64,000 nucleotides of DNA from Caldinitratiruptor microaerophilus (GCF_025999835.1 NZ_AP025628.1:3162001-3226000); one strand, 5' to 3'. Positions 44,413 to 53,353 are shown, counted from the stretch's first letter. Translations and numbers: made by a program. The notes: a model not told the origin generated them from the sequence alone.

Positions 44413-45504
44413 ATGAAGATCCTTTGCATCGGCGATGCCATGATCCCCGGCGCCTGGTTCACGGAGGCCGCTGAGGGGCTGGGGACGGCCCAGCGCGTCA
44501 CCGCCGACTGGGAGACCGACTGGGGCCGCCTCCAGCACCGGCGGCTGGTGGTCGAGCACGAGGGGCCGGCGGTGGAGGAGGTCCCGCCCGTGTTCCGGGC
44601 CCACCCCGACGCCGAGATCGCGCTCGCCCTCTTCTGCCCCTTCTCCGCCGAGGGCATGGACGCCTTCGAGAACCTGCGCCTCATCGGTGTGGCCCGGGCC
44701 GGGGTGGAGAACGTGGACGTCCGGGCCGCCACGGAGCGGGACATCCTGGTCGTGAACGTCATGGGGCGCAACGCGGAGGCCGTGTCGGACTTCGCGATCG
44801 GCCTTCTCCTCAGCGAGGCCCGGAACATCGCCCGGGCGCACGCCGCCATCAAGAGCGGCACCTGGCGCAAGGAGTTCAGCAACAGCGCCCACATCCCGGA
44901 GCTGAAGGGCAAGACCGTGGGCATCGTCGGCTTCGGCTACATCGGGCGCCTGGTGGCCCGCAAGCTGAGCGGCTTCGACGTCCGGGTCCTGGTCTACGAC
45001 CCCTACGTGCAGCCCCAGGACGTGGAGGGGACCGGGGTGCACCGGGTCGACAAGGAGACCCTGTTCGCCGAGGCCGACTTCGTCACCATCCACGCCCGGC
45101 TCACGCCCGAGAGCCGGGGGCTCGTGGGGCGGGCCGAGCTGGCGAGGATGAAGCCGACCGCCTACCTCATCAACACCGCCCGGGCCGGCCTGGTCGACAC
45201 GGACGCTCTGGTCGAGGCGCTGCGGGAGAAGCGGATCGCCGGCGCCGCCCTCGACGTGTTCGACGTCGAGCCGATCCCGGCCGGCCACCCGCTCCTCGAG
45301 CTCGACAACGTCACCCTGACCTCCCACCTGGCGGGTACCACCCGGGAAGCGCTGACCCGCTCCCCCTACCTCCTGGTGGAGGAGGTGGCCCGGGTCCTGG
45401 ACGGCCAGCCGACCCGCTCCCTCAAGAACCCGGAGGTCCTGGACCGGCCGGCCGTCCAGGCGTGGCTCCGGAAGGCCCGGGCCGAATTGGGGAGGGCCCG
45501 CTGA
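44413..45504 (+). CDS. D-isomer-specific 2-hydroxyacid dehydrogenase
   Basis: NAD(P)-dependent dehydrogenase of 363 residues. The Rossmann motif VGIVGFGYIGRLVARKL (about residue 170), the catalytic Arg region LINTARAGLVD, Glu in EPIPAGHPLLELDNV and the catalytic His in TSHLAG are visible. It resembles phosphoglycerate dehydrogenase/erythronate-type enzymes, but lacks an ACT domain. The N-terminal catalytic segment is longer than usual. It is coupled to the aldolase (TGATG) and with the kinase forms a small catabolic operon for an unidentified sugar acid or polyol. Confidence 0.88.
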   Translation: MKILCIGDAMIPGAWFTEAAEGLGTAQRVTADWETDWGRLQHRRLVVEHEGPAVEEVPPVFRAHPDAEIALALFCPFSAEGMDAFENLRLIGVARAGVENVDVRAATERDILVVNVMGRNAEAVSDFAIGLLLSEARNIARAHAAIKSGTWRKEFSNSAHIPELKGKTVGIVGFGYIGRLVARKLSGFDVRVLVYDPYVQPQDVEGTGVHRVDKETLFAEADFVTIHARLTPESRGLVGRAELARMKPTAYLINTARAGLVDTDALVEALREKRIAGAALDVFDVEPIPAGHPLLELDNVTLTSHLAGTTREALTRSPYLLVEEVARVLDGQPTRSLKNPEVLDRPAVQAWLRKARAELGRAR

Positions 45505-46385
45505 TGCCCGAGCTCGCCCGCTTCTCGTCGATGCTGCGGACGGCGCAGCGGGGTGGCTACGCCGTCGCTGCCTTCAACGTCTACAACCTCGAGTCGATCG
45601 CCGCGGCGCTGCGGGCCGCCATCGCCACCCGGACCCCGGTGATCGTTGCCCTGGGGGAACGGTACTTCCCGAACATGCGCCCGGCCACCGCCCGGGCGAT
45701 CGTGGACACCCTGCTGGCGCAGCACGCCCGGGAGGGGCAGGCGGTGCCGCCGGTGGGGCTGCACCTCGACCACGCCACCTCGCCGGAACACTGCAGCGAG
45801 GCCATCCGGGCCGGCTTCACGTCGGTCATGATCGACGGGTCGCACCTGCCCTACCGGGAGAATGTCCGCCTCACCCGGGCGGTGGTGGAGGAGGCCCACG
45901 CCCACGGCGTCGAGGTGGAGGCCGAGCTGGGGGGACTGGCGGCCGGCGAGGCGAGCCACGAGTTCGCCACGGGCGAGGAGGCGCTGACCGACCCGGATCA
46001 GGCCCGGGAGTTCGTCGCCGAGACCGGGGTGGACGCCCTGGCGGTCTCCGTCGGCACCGTCCACGGGCTGTACCGGGGCGAACCCCGCATCGACCTGGAC
46101 CGCCTGGCTGCCATCCATGCACGGGTGGACGTGCCCCTGGTCCTGCACGGCGGGTCCGGCACCCCCGCCGGGCTCCTCCGGGAATGCGTGGCCCGGGGCG
46201 TCGCCAAGGTGAACGTCAACACCGAGATCTCCCTGGCTGCGGTCCACCGCATCCGGGAGGAGCTGGAGGCGCGCCCCAGGGCCCACTTCGCCGAGCTGGG
46301 GCTCGTGGCCGTTCCCGAGATGGAGGAGGTGATGAAGGACTACATCCGCCGGTTCGGCGCCGCCGGCGTCCTCCCCGGGATCTGA
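45504..46385 (+). CDS. Class II ketose-bisphosphate aldolase
   Basis: Zinc-dependent aldolase of 293 residues, FbaA/GatY/KbaY family. GYAVAAFNVYNLESIAA, the metal-ligand His in LHLDHATSPEHCSEAI, SVMIDGSHLPYRENV, VEAELGGLAA, and the late HGGSGTP and VNVNTEI motifs are present. The substrate could be fructose- or tagatose-bisphosphate or an analogue; the flanking dehydrogenase and kinase suggest a dedicated pathway rather than glycolysis. The ATG overlaps the preceding stop. Confidence 0.92.
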   Translation: MPELARFSSMLRTAQRGGYAVAAFNVYNLESIAAALRAAIATRTPVIVALGERYFPNMRPATARAIVDTLLAQHAREGQAVPPVGLHLDHATSPEHCSEAIRAGFTSVMIDGSHLPYRENVRLTRAVVEEAHAHGVEVEAELGGLAAGEASHEFATGEEALTDPDQAREFVAETGVDALAVSVGTVHGLYRGEPRIDLDRLAAIHARVDVPLVLHGGSGTPAGLLRECVARGVAKVNVNTEISLAAVHRIREELEARPRAHFAELGLVAVPEMEEVMKDYIRRFGAAGVLPGI

Positions 46386-46434
46386 TCCGGCAGCCGGACA
46401 GGCGGGGCCGATTCGAGCGCATCGAGGTGACGAC

Positions 46435-48054
46435 ATGACTTCGCCGACCCCAGCCGCACCATCCGCCGCGGGCGGAGCCCGGATCCTCGCGGTCGACGTG
46501 GGGACGACCGGCACGCGAGCCATGCTGTTCGACCTGGAGGGTCGCCCGCACGGCATGGCCTACCGGGAGTACCGGAGCCACTTCCTGACGCCGTCGGTGA
46601 TCGACCACGACCCGCAGACGTGGCTGGACGCCGTGGACGCGGCGGTTCCGGAGGTGCTCCGGAGCACCGCCACGCCCGGCGAGGCGATCGTGGCCATCGC
46701 GGTGACCAGCCAGCGGGCCACCATCCTCCCCGTGGACGCCGCCGGGCAGCCGCTCAGCCCGGCCATCCTCTGGCAGGACAAGCGGACGCTCGAGCAGTGC
46801 CGCCAGATCGAGGCAACGGTCGGGCCCCAGGAGGTCTACGCCCGCACCGGGCTGCGCATCGACCCGTACTTCTCGCTGCCCAAGCTCCTCTGGTTCCGGC
46901 AGGTGCGACCGGAGGTCTACCGGCAGGCGCACCGGTTTCTCACGGTCCACGACTTCGTCGTGCACCACCTGACGGGCGAGTTCGTCACGGAGTGGACGCA
47001 AGCGTCGCGCACGATGCTCTTCCAGGTGGACCACTTCCGGTGGGACGAAGAGCTGGCCGGGCGCCTGGGGATCGACATCGAGCGGATGCCCAGGGCTTTG
47101 CCCCCGGGGTCCGTCGCCGGCACGCTGACGCGCCAGGCGGCCGAGCGGCTCGGCTTGCCCGCCTCGGTTCCGGTCGTCATGGCCGGCGGTGACCAGCAGT
47201 GCGCGGCGCTCGGCCTCGGCGTCACCCGGCCCGGACTGGCGAAGGTGACCACGGGGACCGGGTCCTTCGTGGTGGCCCCCGTGAACCGGCCGTACCGGGA
47301 CCCGCAGGCCCGGGTCCTCTGCAGCGCCTCGGCGGTGGCGGGCGGGTGGATCCTGGAGGCGGGGATCTTCACCTCGGGCTCGGTATACCGCTGGGTGCGG
47401 GACGAGCTCTCGGTGGCGGAGACCACCGCGGGCGCCACGCTGGGCCTGGACCCGTACGACCTGCTGAACCTGGAGGCGGCGCGCGCCGCACCCGGCGCGG
47501 GCGGACTGGTGGTCATCCCGCACTTCGCCGGCAGCGCCGCGCCGTACTGGAATCCGCTGGCCCGGGGGGTGATCTTCAACCTGGCCCTCGGCCACCGGCG
47601 GGCTGACCTGATCCGGGCGGTTCTCGAGGGGATCGCGCTGGAGGTCGGCAAGAACCTCGCCATCATCGAGGCGCTGGTGGAGGCCGGGGACGCCGGTTCC
47701 GGCCTCCGGGAGATCCGGGTCAGCGGCGGCGCCGTGCGCTCCGACCTGTTCAACCAGATCCAGGCCGACGTCTACGGGCGCCGGGTGGTCCCCGGCAAGC
47801 TCGAGCAGGCCACGGCCCTGGGCGCCGCCATCCTCGCCGCGGCAGCGGTGGGCGCCTACCCCGACGTCCAGACCGCCGCCGGGGCGATGAGCACCGTCGA
47901 CCCCTCGCGGGCCCGCGAGCCGGATCTCCGGCGGCACGCGATCTACCAGGAGATCGCCGCCCTCCACGACGCCGTTTACCGCGCCCTGGCGGACGCGGGC
48001 GTGTACGAGCGGGCCGCGGCGGTGGCCCGCCTGTTGCAGGAGCTGGGGGGGTGA
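46435..48054 (+). CDS. FGGY-family carbohydrate kinase
   Basis: Sugar kinase of 539 residues with the two actin-like ATPase domains. N-terminal ILAVDVGTTGTRAMLFDLEG and TSQRATILPVD, the catalytic Asp region MAGGDQQCAALGLG, and the C-terminal phosphate motif VSGGAVRSDLFNQIQADVYG are typical. It is similar in layout to autoinducer-2 kinase, glycerol kinase and xylulokinase; the substrate cannot be fixed. It is the last gene of the operon, 49 bases after the aldolase. Confidence 0.9.
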   Translation: MTSPTPAAPSAAGGARILAVDVGTTGTRAMLFDLEGRPHGMAYREYRSHFLTPSVIDHDPQTWLDAVDAAVPEVLRSTATPGEAIVAIAVTSQRATILPVDAAGQPLSPAILWQDKRTLEQCRQIEATVGPQEVYARTGLRIDPYFSLPKLLWFRQVRPEVYRQAHRFLTVHDFVVHHLTGEFVTEWTQASRTMLFQVDHFRWDEELAGRLGIDIERMPRALPPGSVAGTLTRQAAERLGLPASVPVVMAGGDQQCAALGLGVTRPGLAKVTTGTGSFVVAPVNRPYRDPQARVLCSASAVAGGWILEAGIFTSGSVYRWVRDELSVAETTAGATLGLDPYDLLNLEAARAAPGAGGLVVIPHFAGSAAPYWNPLARGVIFNLALGHRRADLIRAVLEGIALEVGKNLAIIEALVEAGDAGSGLREIRVSGGAVRSDLFNQIQADVYGRRVVPGKLEQATALGAAILAAAAVGAYPDVQTAAGAMSTVDPSRAREPDLRRHAIYQEIAALHDAVYRALADAGVYERAAAVARLLQELGG

Positions 48055-48429
48055 ATGGCCGGCTCCGTCCCTGACCCGACGTGCGAGCACCCCCGGCGCG
48101 AAGCGCGGCGGGGGTTCGAGCCTTCCGGCTCGCCGCCGGACTTCCCCGCCGTAGCCGGTACACGCCTGCCCATCCCGGCTGCGCCCCTCGAACCATCCGC
48201 TCCTGGCGCCGGCCCGCCGGCGTCGCCGCAATCGAGTCCGCTGGCCGGAACGCCGTTGTCACTGTTGGAACGAAACGCAAAACGTGACAGGCAAAGGTTT
48301 CCGTCGACTGTCAGGTTGTGCGTCCGGCGACCGGCATGGCGACCTGAAGGCGGGGGGACGAAGGGGACAAGATGGCCGCTCATTACCGTAAGTCCATGTT
48401 ATGTCACCGATCGAGGAACGGCTGCCGGA
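48055..48429. other. Intergenic region after the kinase operon
   Basis: About 375 bases without a convincing gene. It contains AAACGCAAAACGTGACAGGC (48273-48292), a near copy of a sequence that recurs at about 48432-48451, suggesting a duplicated element. The rest looks like featureless GC-rich spacer with short AT-richer islands. Confidence 0.5.
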
Positions 48430-48549
48430 CCAAAACGCAAACGTTGACAGGCAACGGCTCGCCTACCAGTGCAACCTTTGCGTTTTGGATACACCCACAT
48501 CCAGATCTGGGTGTAACTGTCGCCCCCGGTCCGCACAGGACCGGGGGCG
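48430..48549. terminator. Three consecutive hairpins between convergent genes
   Basis: Hairpin 1: 17-base arms 48430-48446 (CCAAAACGCAAACGTTG) and 48472-48488, 16 of 17 paired. Hairpin 2: TACACCCA (48490-48497) with TGGGTGTA (48508-48515). Hairpin 3: CGCCCCCGGTCC (48521-48532) with GGACCGGGGGCG (48538-48549), a perfect 12-bp stem with a 5-base loop. The array separates the plus-strand kinase from the minus-strand HesB-like gene, so it may be a bidirectional terminator. An unknown structured RNA is the alternative. Confidence 0.6.
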
Positions 48550-48590
48550 TTCGCTCTGCATAGGCCGACTGGCACATCGCCAGCGCACGC

Positions 48591-48875
48591 CTAGCAACTA
48601 CCCGACGGTGCGCCGTGGAGGCGGAACCCGCCGCCCCAGCGGCTTTCCTCGTAGTCGAGTTCGACCTCGTCACCGAGGTACATGGCGGTGAACCCGTCGA
48701 CGACGACCTTGATCCCGTCGACCTCGGTGACGTTGTCGTTGGGGTGAATGGTCCCGTCCAGGGCCATGCCGAACGACGGGCCCCCTCAACCGGGCATCGC
48801 GTAGATGCGAAGCGCCTTCCCGCTATCCTTGACGATCGAACGGAGCTGCTCGAGTGCAGCGTCCGTGATCCGCAC
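48591..48875 (-). CDS. HesB/IscA-like protein with in-frame TGA, probable selenoprotein
   Basis: Reading 95 codons from GTG 48875 to TAG 48591 gives an IscA/HesB-like protein of 94 residues interrupted only by one TGA at codon 30 (48788-48786). Before it: VRITDAALEQLRSIVKDSGK and LRIYAMPG; after it: GGPSFGMALDGTIHPNDN, TEVDGIKVVVDGFTAMYLGD, then ESRWGGGFRL and a C-terminal Gly-Ser-Cys. Relatives have Cys at the TGA position, and HesB-like proteins are a known prokaryotic selenoprotein family. A GGGCC...GGCCC stem with a 13-base loop starts two bases after the TGA, where a bacterial SECIS would lie. An upstream GAGGTGA and promoter are present. The alternative is a recent nonsense mutation. 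Confidence 0.75.
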
Positions 48876-48917
48876 CAAACCGCTTCACCTCACCCGTACC
48901 CATCGGGGTATGGCAAC

Positions 48918-48946
48918 AGGATAGCGCACGACCTTGCCGGTCGCAA
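48918..48946 (-). promoter_or_regulatory. Sigma-A-type promoter of the HesB-like gene
   Basis: On the minus strand TTGCGA (48946-48941) and TATCCT (48923-48918) are 17 bases apart, about 43 bases before the GTG start. It supports the HesB-like gene being expressed rather than a relic. Confidence 0.6.
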
Positions 48947-49078
48947 GAGGTGGCGGGCAGCCTTGTGGCGGACAGCACGTAGCGGACAGGCCGCGGCGGC
49001 CCGCGTCCGGGGCGGATCCGGCCAGCCCGGCAGGCATCACACGGCCGGTGTTCCGGCTGACGGTACCAGCCGTCACTC

Positions 49079-50134
49079 TCACGGATAGTACAGCTGCAGC
49101 CCTCGCAGCACGTCGCCGGGTCCCAGGCCGCCGGACCCGACGCCCATCACCCGCAGCCGGGCGCCGGGCGGCTCGAACCCCTCGACGTGGGCGATGACCA
49201 CGTCCCCCCGGTTCACCGTGAGGGGCAGGGTCTCCCCGGCGCGCACCGGCCCGAAGACGACGCGGCACCGCACGACCCACGGCGCATCCGGCCCGCCAGC
49301 CGGGCCGGCGAAGGCGGCCGCGCCTCCCTCCCCCGCGCGCCCTGCCGGCGCGGCGCCGGGGAACGGGACGGTCCCGCCCCCGGCGGCAACCGCAGTCCCT
49401 GCCGCCGCGGCCCCGGAAGCTGCAGTGCCGGCAGACGGGGGCAGGTGGAGCCACGCGTCCTCGGGCCCGAAGAGGTCCGGGGGCAAGGACCCCTCGGCGA
49501 CCACCTCCGTCACCACGAGTTCGAGCGGCCGCTTCCGGTGACCGTGCAGGGCGTGGAAACGGGGGGCGTACGCGCGGCGGTTTCCCGTGGGGTCGGCGAC
49601 GGCGGCGGAAGCCAGGTCGAGGAGGTCGCGGAGCTGGGCGGCCTGCTCCTCGGCGTACTGCCGGGCCCAGCCCGGGGCGCCGGCAGGTCGGGGCCAGCGG
49701 GACACCTCCCGGGCGAAGCGGACGACCTCCGAGGCGTACTCGCGCCAGCCGAGGACGACCGGGCCGGCCCCCAGCGTCGCCGTGAAATCCGAAAGAAGCA
49801 CAGCGTCACCCCTGTGGGTGACGCTGAAGTCGTATCTCGCACCGGAGTCGCCCAGGACGCTTCCCTGGAAGAACAGATTTCCGTCGGCTGCCGGGTCCAC
49901 GACGTGGTCTTCGAACACCGTTCGCAACAGGCCGACCGCTGCGGGGAGAGGCCCCGCCGGCCCGCCGGCCGGGATCACCGCGCGCGCACCCTGGACCGTG
50001 AGCACGATGCGCGCCGGAGGTACCGGGTCCCCGAGGCGGCTTCCGGACGTTCCGGCTGCGACTCCGAGCGGGCGCTTCGTACCTGCCGCAAGCCGCAGCC
50101 GGAAGGGGTGGGCTGCCGGGTTCGCCATCTCCAT
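49079..50134 (-). CDS. Hypothetical protein, 351 residues
   Basis: No family recognised. The start MEMANPAAHPFRLRLAAGTK has AGAGGTGG upstream. An N-terminal soluble half contains VFEDHVVDPAADGNLFFQGS, SVTHRGDAVLLSDFTATLG and a helix ASEVVRFAREVSRW; a low-complexity Ala/Gly/Pro linker (about residues 235-280) follows; the C-terminal 70 residues look beta-rich (VVRCRVVFGPVRAGETLPLT). There is no signal peptide or transmembrane helix. Codon pattern and GC3 bias support a real gene. The repeated beta-sheet pattern might suggest a coat or assembly-type protein, but that is a guess. Confidence 0.6.
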   Translation of the reverse strand: MEMANPAAHPFRLRLAAGTKRPLGVAAGTSGSRLGDPVPPARIVLTVQGARAVIPAGGPAGPLPAAVGLLRTVFEDHVVDPAADGNLFFQGSVLGDSGARYDFSVTHRGDAVLLSDFTATLGAGPVVLGWREYASEVVRFAREVSRWPRPAGAPGWARQYAEEQAAQLRDLLDLASAAVADPTGNRRAYAPRFHALHGHRKRPLELVVTEVVAEGSLPPDLFGPEDAWLHLPPSAGTAASGAAAAGTAVAAGGGTVPFPGAAPAGRAGEGGAAAFAGPAGGPDAPWVVRCRVVFGPVRAGETLPLTVNRGDVVIAHVEGFEPPGARLRVMGVGSGGLGPGDVLRGLQLYYP

Positions 50135-50463
50135 CGGCGACCACCTCTCGTGGCCCGTGGTGTGAGAAGATTTGCCGGCGACCGGGGGGTTTCCTGCCGG
50201 GCCTCGCAACGATCCCGTAACCGCCCGTTCACCGGTGGCCTCCGGAAGGGGACGGAGCGGCGAGTCGGGGGTCCGTGCTGGCAAGTCTGGCCCTTTGGTG
50301 CCATCTCCAGTGTCTCCAAAGTCGGCTGTTTGCGACCCACGCCGTTTGCTACGCTGTTCGCGGCGGGCCCGTGGGCCGCTTTGGTGCAGGGAAGTAACCG
50401 GACGGGGTCGAAGGTTGGCCCCTGGCACCGTGCGGGTACCCTGTCAGGCGGGGAGGCGACGTC
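50135..50463. other. Divergent intergenic region upstream of formate-THF ligase
   Basis: About 330 bases between two divergent genes. It contains AT-richer words around 50290-50355 that could be promoter elements, but no spacing is convincing. No THF-riboswitch or T-box motif was recognised. Confidence 0.4.
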
Positions 50464-52254
50464 GTGGCACCGACGGACATCGAGATCGCCCAGGCGCACA
50501 CCCTCCGACCCATCGCCGAGATCGGGGCCAAGCTGGGCCTCGGTCCGGACGACCTGGAACCTTACGGCAAGTACAAGGCGAAGATCGCGCCTCACGTATG
50601 GGAGCGGGTCCGGGGCGCTCCCGACGGGCACCTCATCCTGGTCACGGCGATCACCCCCACCCCGGCGGGTGAGGGGAAGACCACCGTCACCATCGGGCTC
50701 GGAGACGCCCTGAGCCAGCTCGGCGAGCGGACGGCGATCTGCCTGCGGGAGCCCTCCCTCGGCCCGGTGTTCGGCGTGAAGGGCGGGGCGGCGGGCGGTG
50801 GGTACAGCCAGGTCGTCCCGATGGAGGACATCAACCTCCACTTCACCGGCGACTTCCACGCGGTGAGCGCTGCCCACAACCTGCTGGCCGCGGCCCTGGA
50901 CAACCACCTGCACCACGGGAACGCGCTCGGCATCGACCCCCGGGCGATCACCTGGAAGCGCACGGTGGACATGAACGACCGGGCCCTGCGCCAGATCGTG
51001 GTGGGTCTCGGCGGCAAGAGCGGCGGCGTCCCGCGGGAGGACGGCTTCCTCATCACCCCCGCCTCGGAGGTCATGGCCACCCTCTGTCTGGCCTCCGACC
51101 TCGAGGACCTGCGGGAGCGGCTGGGCCGGATCGTCGTGGCGTACACGACGGCCGGCAAGCCCGTCCGGGCGGCCGACCTCAAGGTCCACGGGGCGATGGC
51201 GGCCCTGCTCAGGGACGCCGTGAAGCCGAACCTCGTGCAGACGCTCGGCGGCACGCCGGCCTTCGTTCACGGCGGGCCCTTCGGCAACATCGCCCACGGC
51301 ACGAACGCGATCATCGCCACCCGCCTGGCGCTGAAGCTCGCCGACTACGTGGTCACGGAGGCGGGCTTCGGCGCCGACCTGGGGGCCGAGAAGTTCGTGA
51401 ACATCGTCTCCCGGGTGGCGGGCTTCCGGCCCGTCGTGGCGGTCATCGTGGCGACGGTCCGGGCGCTGAAGCTCCACGGCGGCAAGAAGCTGGAGGAGCT
51501 CACCCAGGAGGACCTGCCGGCGCTCGCCCGCGGCATCGCCAACCTGGAGAAGCACATCGAGAACGTGACCCGGGTGTACGGCCTGCCCGCCGTGGTGGCG
51601 ATCAACCGCTTCCAGAGCGACACCGGCGCCGAGCTGGACCTGCTCGAGGGCCGGGTGCGGAACCTCGGCGTGCCGGTGGCGGTCGTGGACGTGTGGGCCC
51701 GCGGCGGCGCCGGGGCCCTGAACCTCGCCCGGCAGGTGGTCGCCCTGGCGCAGCGGGTACAGAGCCTGCCGGCCGGGAAGGCAGCCGACCCGAAGGGCGA
51801 CGGGCGCAAGGTCCGCCCGCCCGAGGGCGCGGCGGAGGGCCCGGGGCTTGAAGATGCCTATCCGGACGGGTTCCCCGGCGGCCTGCGCTTCACGTACGAG
51901 CTTGACGAGCCCATCAAGGCGAAGATCGAGAAGGTGGCCAAACAGGTCTACGGGGCCGGCAGCGTCGCCTACTCCGCTCAGGCCGAGCGCTCCATCCGCC
52001 GCCTCGAACGCCACGAGCTGGGCAACCTGCCCGTCTGCATGGCGAAGACGCAGTACTCCCTCAGCGACCAGCCCGAGCTGCTCGGGCGTCCCGAGGGCTT
52101 CACGCTGACGGTGCGGGACGTCGTGCCGTCTGCCGGGGCGGGCTTCGTCGTTGCCATCACCGGCGAGATCCTGACGATGCCCGGCCTGCCCAGGGAGCCG
52201 GCGGCGGAGCGGATCGACATCGACCGGACCGGCCGCATCACGGGGCTCTTCTGA
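50464..52254 (+). CDS. fhs: Formate-tetrahydrofolate ligase
   Basis: ATP-dependent one-carbon enzyme of 596 residues producing 10-formyl-THF. The P-loop [54 protein letters not shown] and the C-terminal [16 protein letters not shown] are diagnostic. It is about 40 residues longer than most family members because of a charged, Pro-rich insert at about residues 435-465. GTG start with GGGGAGGCGA upstream. It stands alone here; Wood-Ljungdahl partners are not in the window. Folate biosynthesis genes follow 1.5 kb later. Confidence 0.96.
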   Translation: MAPTDIEIAQAHTLRPIAEIGAKLGLGPDDLEPYGKYKAKIAPHVWERVRGAPDGHLILVTAITPTPAGEGKTTVTIGLGDALSQLGERTAICLREPSLGPVFGVKGGAAGGGYSQVVPMEDINLHFTGDFHAVSAAHNLLAAALDNHLHHGNALGIDPRAITWKRTVDMNDRALRQIVVGLGGKSGGVPREDGFLITPASEVMATLCLASDLEDLRERLGRIVVAYTTAGKPVRAADLKVHGAMAALLRDAVKPNLVQTLGGTPAFVHGGPFGNIAHGTNAIIATRLALKLADYVVTEAGFGADLGAEKFVNIVSRVAGFRPVVAVIVATVRALKLHGGKKLEELTQEDLPALARGIANLEKHIENVTRVYGLPAVVAINRFQSDTGAELDLLEGRVRNLGVPVAVVDVWARGGAGALNLARQVVALAQRVQSLPAGKAADPKGDGRKVRPPEGAAEGPGLEDAYPDGFPGGLRFTYELDEPIKAKIEKVAKQVYGAGSVAYSAQAERSIRRLERHELGNLPVCMAKTQYSLSDQPELLGRPEGFTLTVRDVVPSAGAGFVVAITGEILTMPGLPREPAAERIDIDRTGRITGLF

Positions 52255-52392
52255 CGCCCCGCCGTTCCCGACTGGCGCGCCCATCCGGGTGGGTGGGCGC
52301 GCAAACCTTTTGCGCTCGGATCGAGTCTTTCCGAGGGATGCGGGTTGCCCGCAGCGAAGAGGTGTAGCCTGCGGGAGGGAGGAGGAGGCCGC

Positions 52393-53148
52393 GTGAAGAA
52401 GCTCTGGAGACGTGTCCTGACGGTCCTTCTGGCGGTTCTCCTGGCCCTGGCCTGGGCCCTGCCGGCGCTGGCGGCCAGCCGGTCGTTCTCCGGCGGGTCC
52501 TTCTCCAGCCGGGGGTTCAGCTCTGCCACCCGCAGCTTCAGCTCCCGACCCCTGGCCCCCTCGAGGAGCTTCTCGAGCCGGCCTCCCTCGGGCCTCTTCG
52601 GGGGCGGCCCCCGCACCACCCCATCGCCCTCGGTCAGCCCCGTGGCGCCGGCGCCGGGCCGCTCCTTCTCGTCCCCGGCCCGCTCCTTCTCTGCCGGAGC
52701 GGGCAGCTTCTCGACCCGCCGCTTCGACTTCTCCACGGGTGAGCGCGGTTTCTCCACACAGCGGCGGGACTTCCGCACCCCGCCGCCAGGCGGGATGGCG
52801 CCCGGGACGACCGGCACCGTGACCATCGGGGGCAACCCGTACCGCTACCGGACGAACAGTGAGGGCCGGCCGGTGATCGAGTACGACGTGGGCCGGTCCC
52901 GCTACCCGGACCGGCCGCCGGTCGTCGTGATCGGAACCCCGCCGCTCGACCCTTGGGTCTACCAGGACATGTACTGGGGGATGCCGTGGTGGCTGCGGAT
53001 GTGGTACCGGCCGGTCTACACGTACTACGGGCCCTGGTACCACGGCTTCGCGTTCGGTCCGGCGGCCTACGCTGCCGCCTCGGTCGGCGTGGTGGCGGCC
53101 GCGTGGCTCTTCATGCTCTGGGCGAGGAGGCGGTACTTCGGTGTTTGA
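52393..53148 (+). CDS. Exported Ser/Phe/Arg-repeat protein with C-terminal membrane helix
   Basis: Protein of 251 residues with no recognised domain. A signal peptide (VLTVLLAVLLALAWALPALA) is followed by about 110 residues of degenerate SFSS/RSFS repeats (SRSFSGGSFSSRGFSSATRS). A Tyr/Trp/Pro-rich region (WVYQDMYWGMPWWLRMWYRP) and a C-terminal hydrophobic helix follow. The repeat segment is probably disordered and outside the membrane. Similar short S-F-rich proteins exist near small membrane proteins in other Firmicutes. It overlaps the next gene by 8 bases, so it is part of a three-gene set. Confidence 0.75.
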   Translation: MKKLWRRVLTVLLAVLLALAWALPALAASRSFSGGSFSSRGFSSATRSFSSRPLAPSRSFSSRPPSGLFGGGPRTTPSPSVSPVAPAPGRSFSSPARSFSAGAGSFSTRRFDFSTGERGFSTQRRDFRTPPPGGMAPGTTGTVTIGGNPYRYRTNSEGRPVIEYDVGRSRYPDRPPVVVIGTPPLDPWVYQDMYWGMPWWLRMWYRPVYTYYGPWYHGFAFGPAAYAAASVGVVAAAWLFMLWARRRYFGV

Positions 53149-53329
53149 GCTGCAGGGGAAGCGCGTGTGGATCCGCCGGGACGGCGAGGGCGGCGACGGC
53201 TTCGAAGGCACGGTGGAGCGCGTCTCCGGCAAGTGGATCTACGTCAAGGTCGACGACCCGGCCGGGACGACGCTGGGGATCTGGGTGAACACGGACCTGC
53301 AGCGCGAGATCGCCGTTCTGGCCGGCTGA
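53141..53329 (+). CDS. Small beta-barrel-like protein, 62 residues
   Basis: MFELQGKRVWIRRDGEGGDG...GTVERVSGKWIYVKVDDPAG reads like a compact SH3/Sm-like (Hfq- or KOW-like) barrel. The family cannot be named. It starts with GTG inside the end of the previous gene and precedes a DUF350 gene, so it is expressed with them. Short but with a good ribosome binding context and a coding-like codon pattern. Confidence 0.65.
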   Translation: MFELQGKRVWIRRDGEGGDGFEGTVERVSGKWIYVKVDDPAGTTLGIWVNTDLQREIAVLAG

Positions 53330-53353
53330 CCTGGCCGAGAGGAGGTGGCCGCC

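Noticed and set aside
42322-45327. 1001-residue minus-strand frame across glcD end, hutH and the dehydrogenase
   Set aside because: It runs in a different frame from hutH and opposite to the dehydrogenase; the translation is Gly/Arg/Pro low complexity without domains.
48591-48875. Reading the HesB-like locus as a plain pseudogene
   Set aside because: Only one lesion, exactly at the family Cys, with promoter, SD and frame intact; selenocysteine explains it better, although a pseudogene cannot be excluded without the sel genes.
50135-50463. THF riboswitch upstream of formate-THF ligase
   Set aside because: The expected conserved core was not recognised by eye; a covariance-model search would be decisive.
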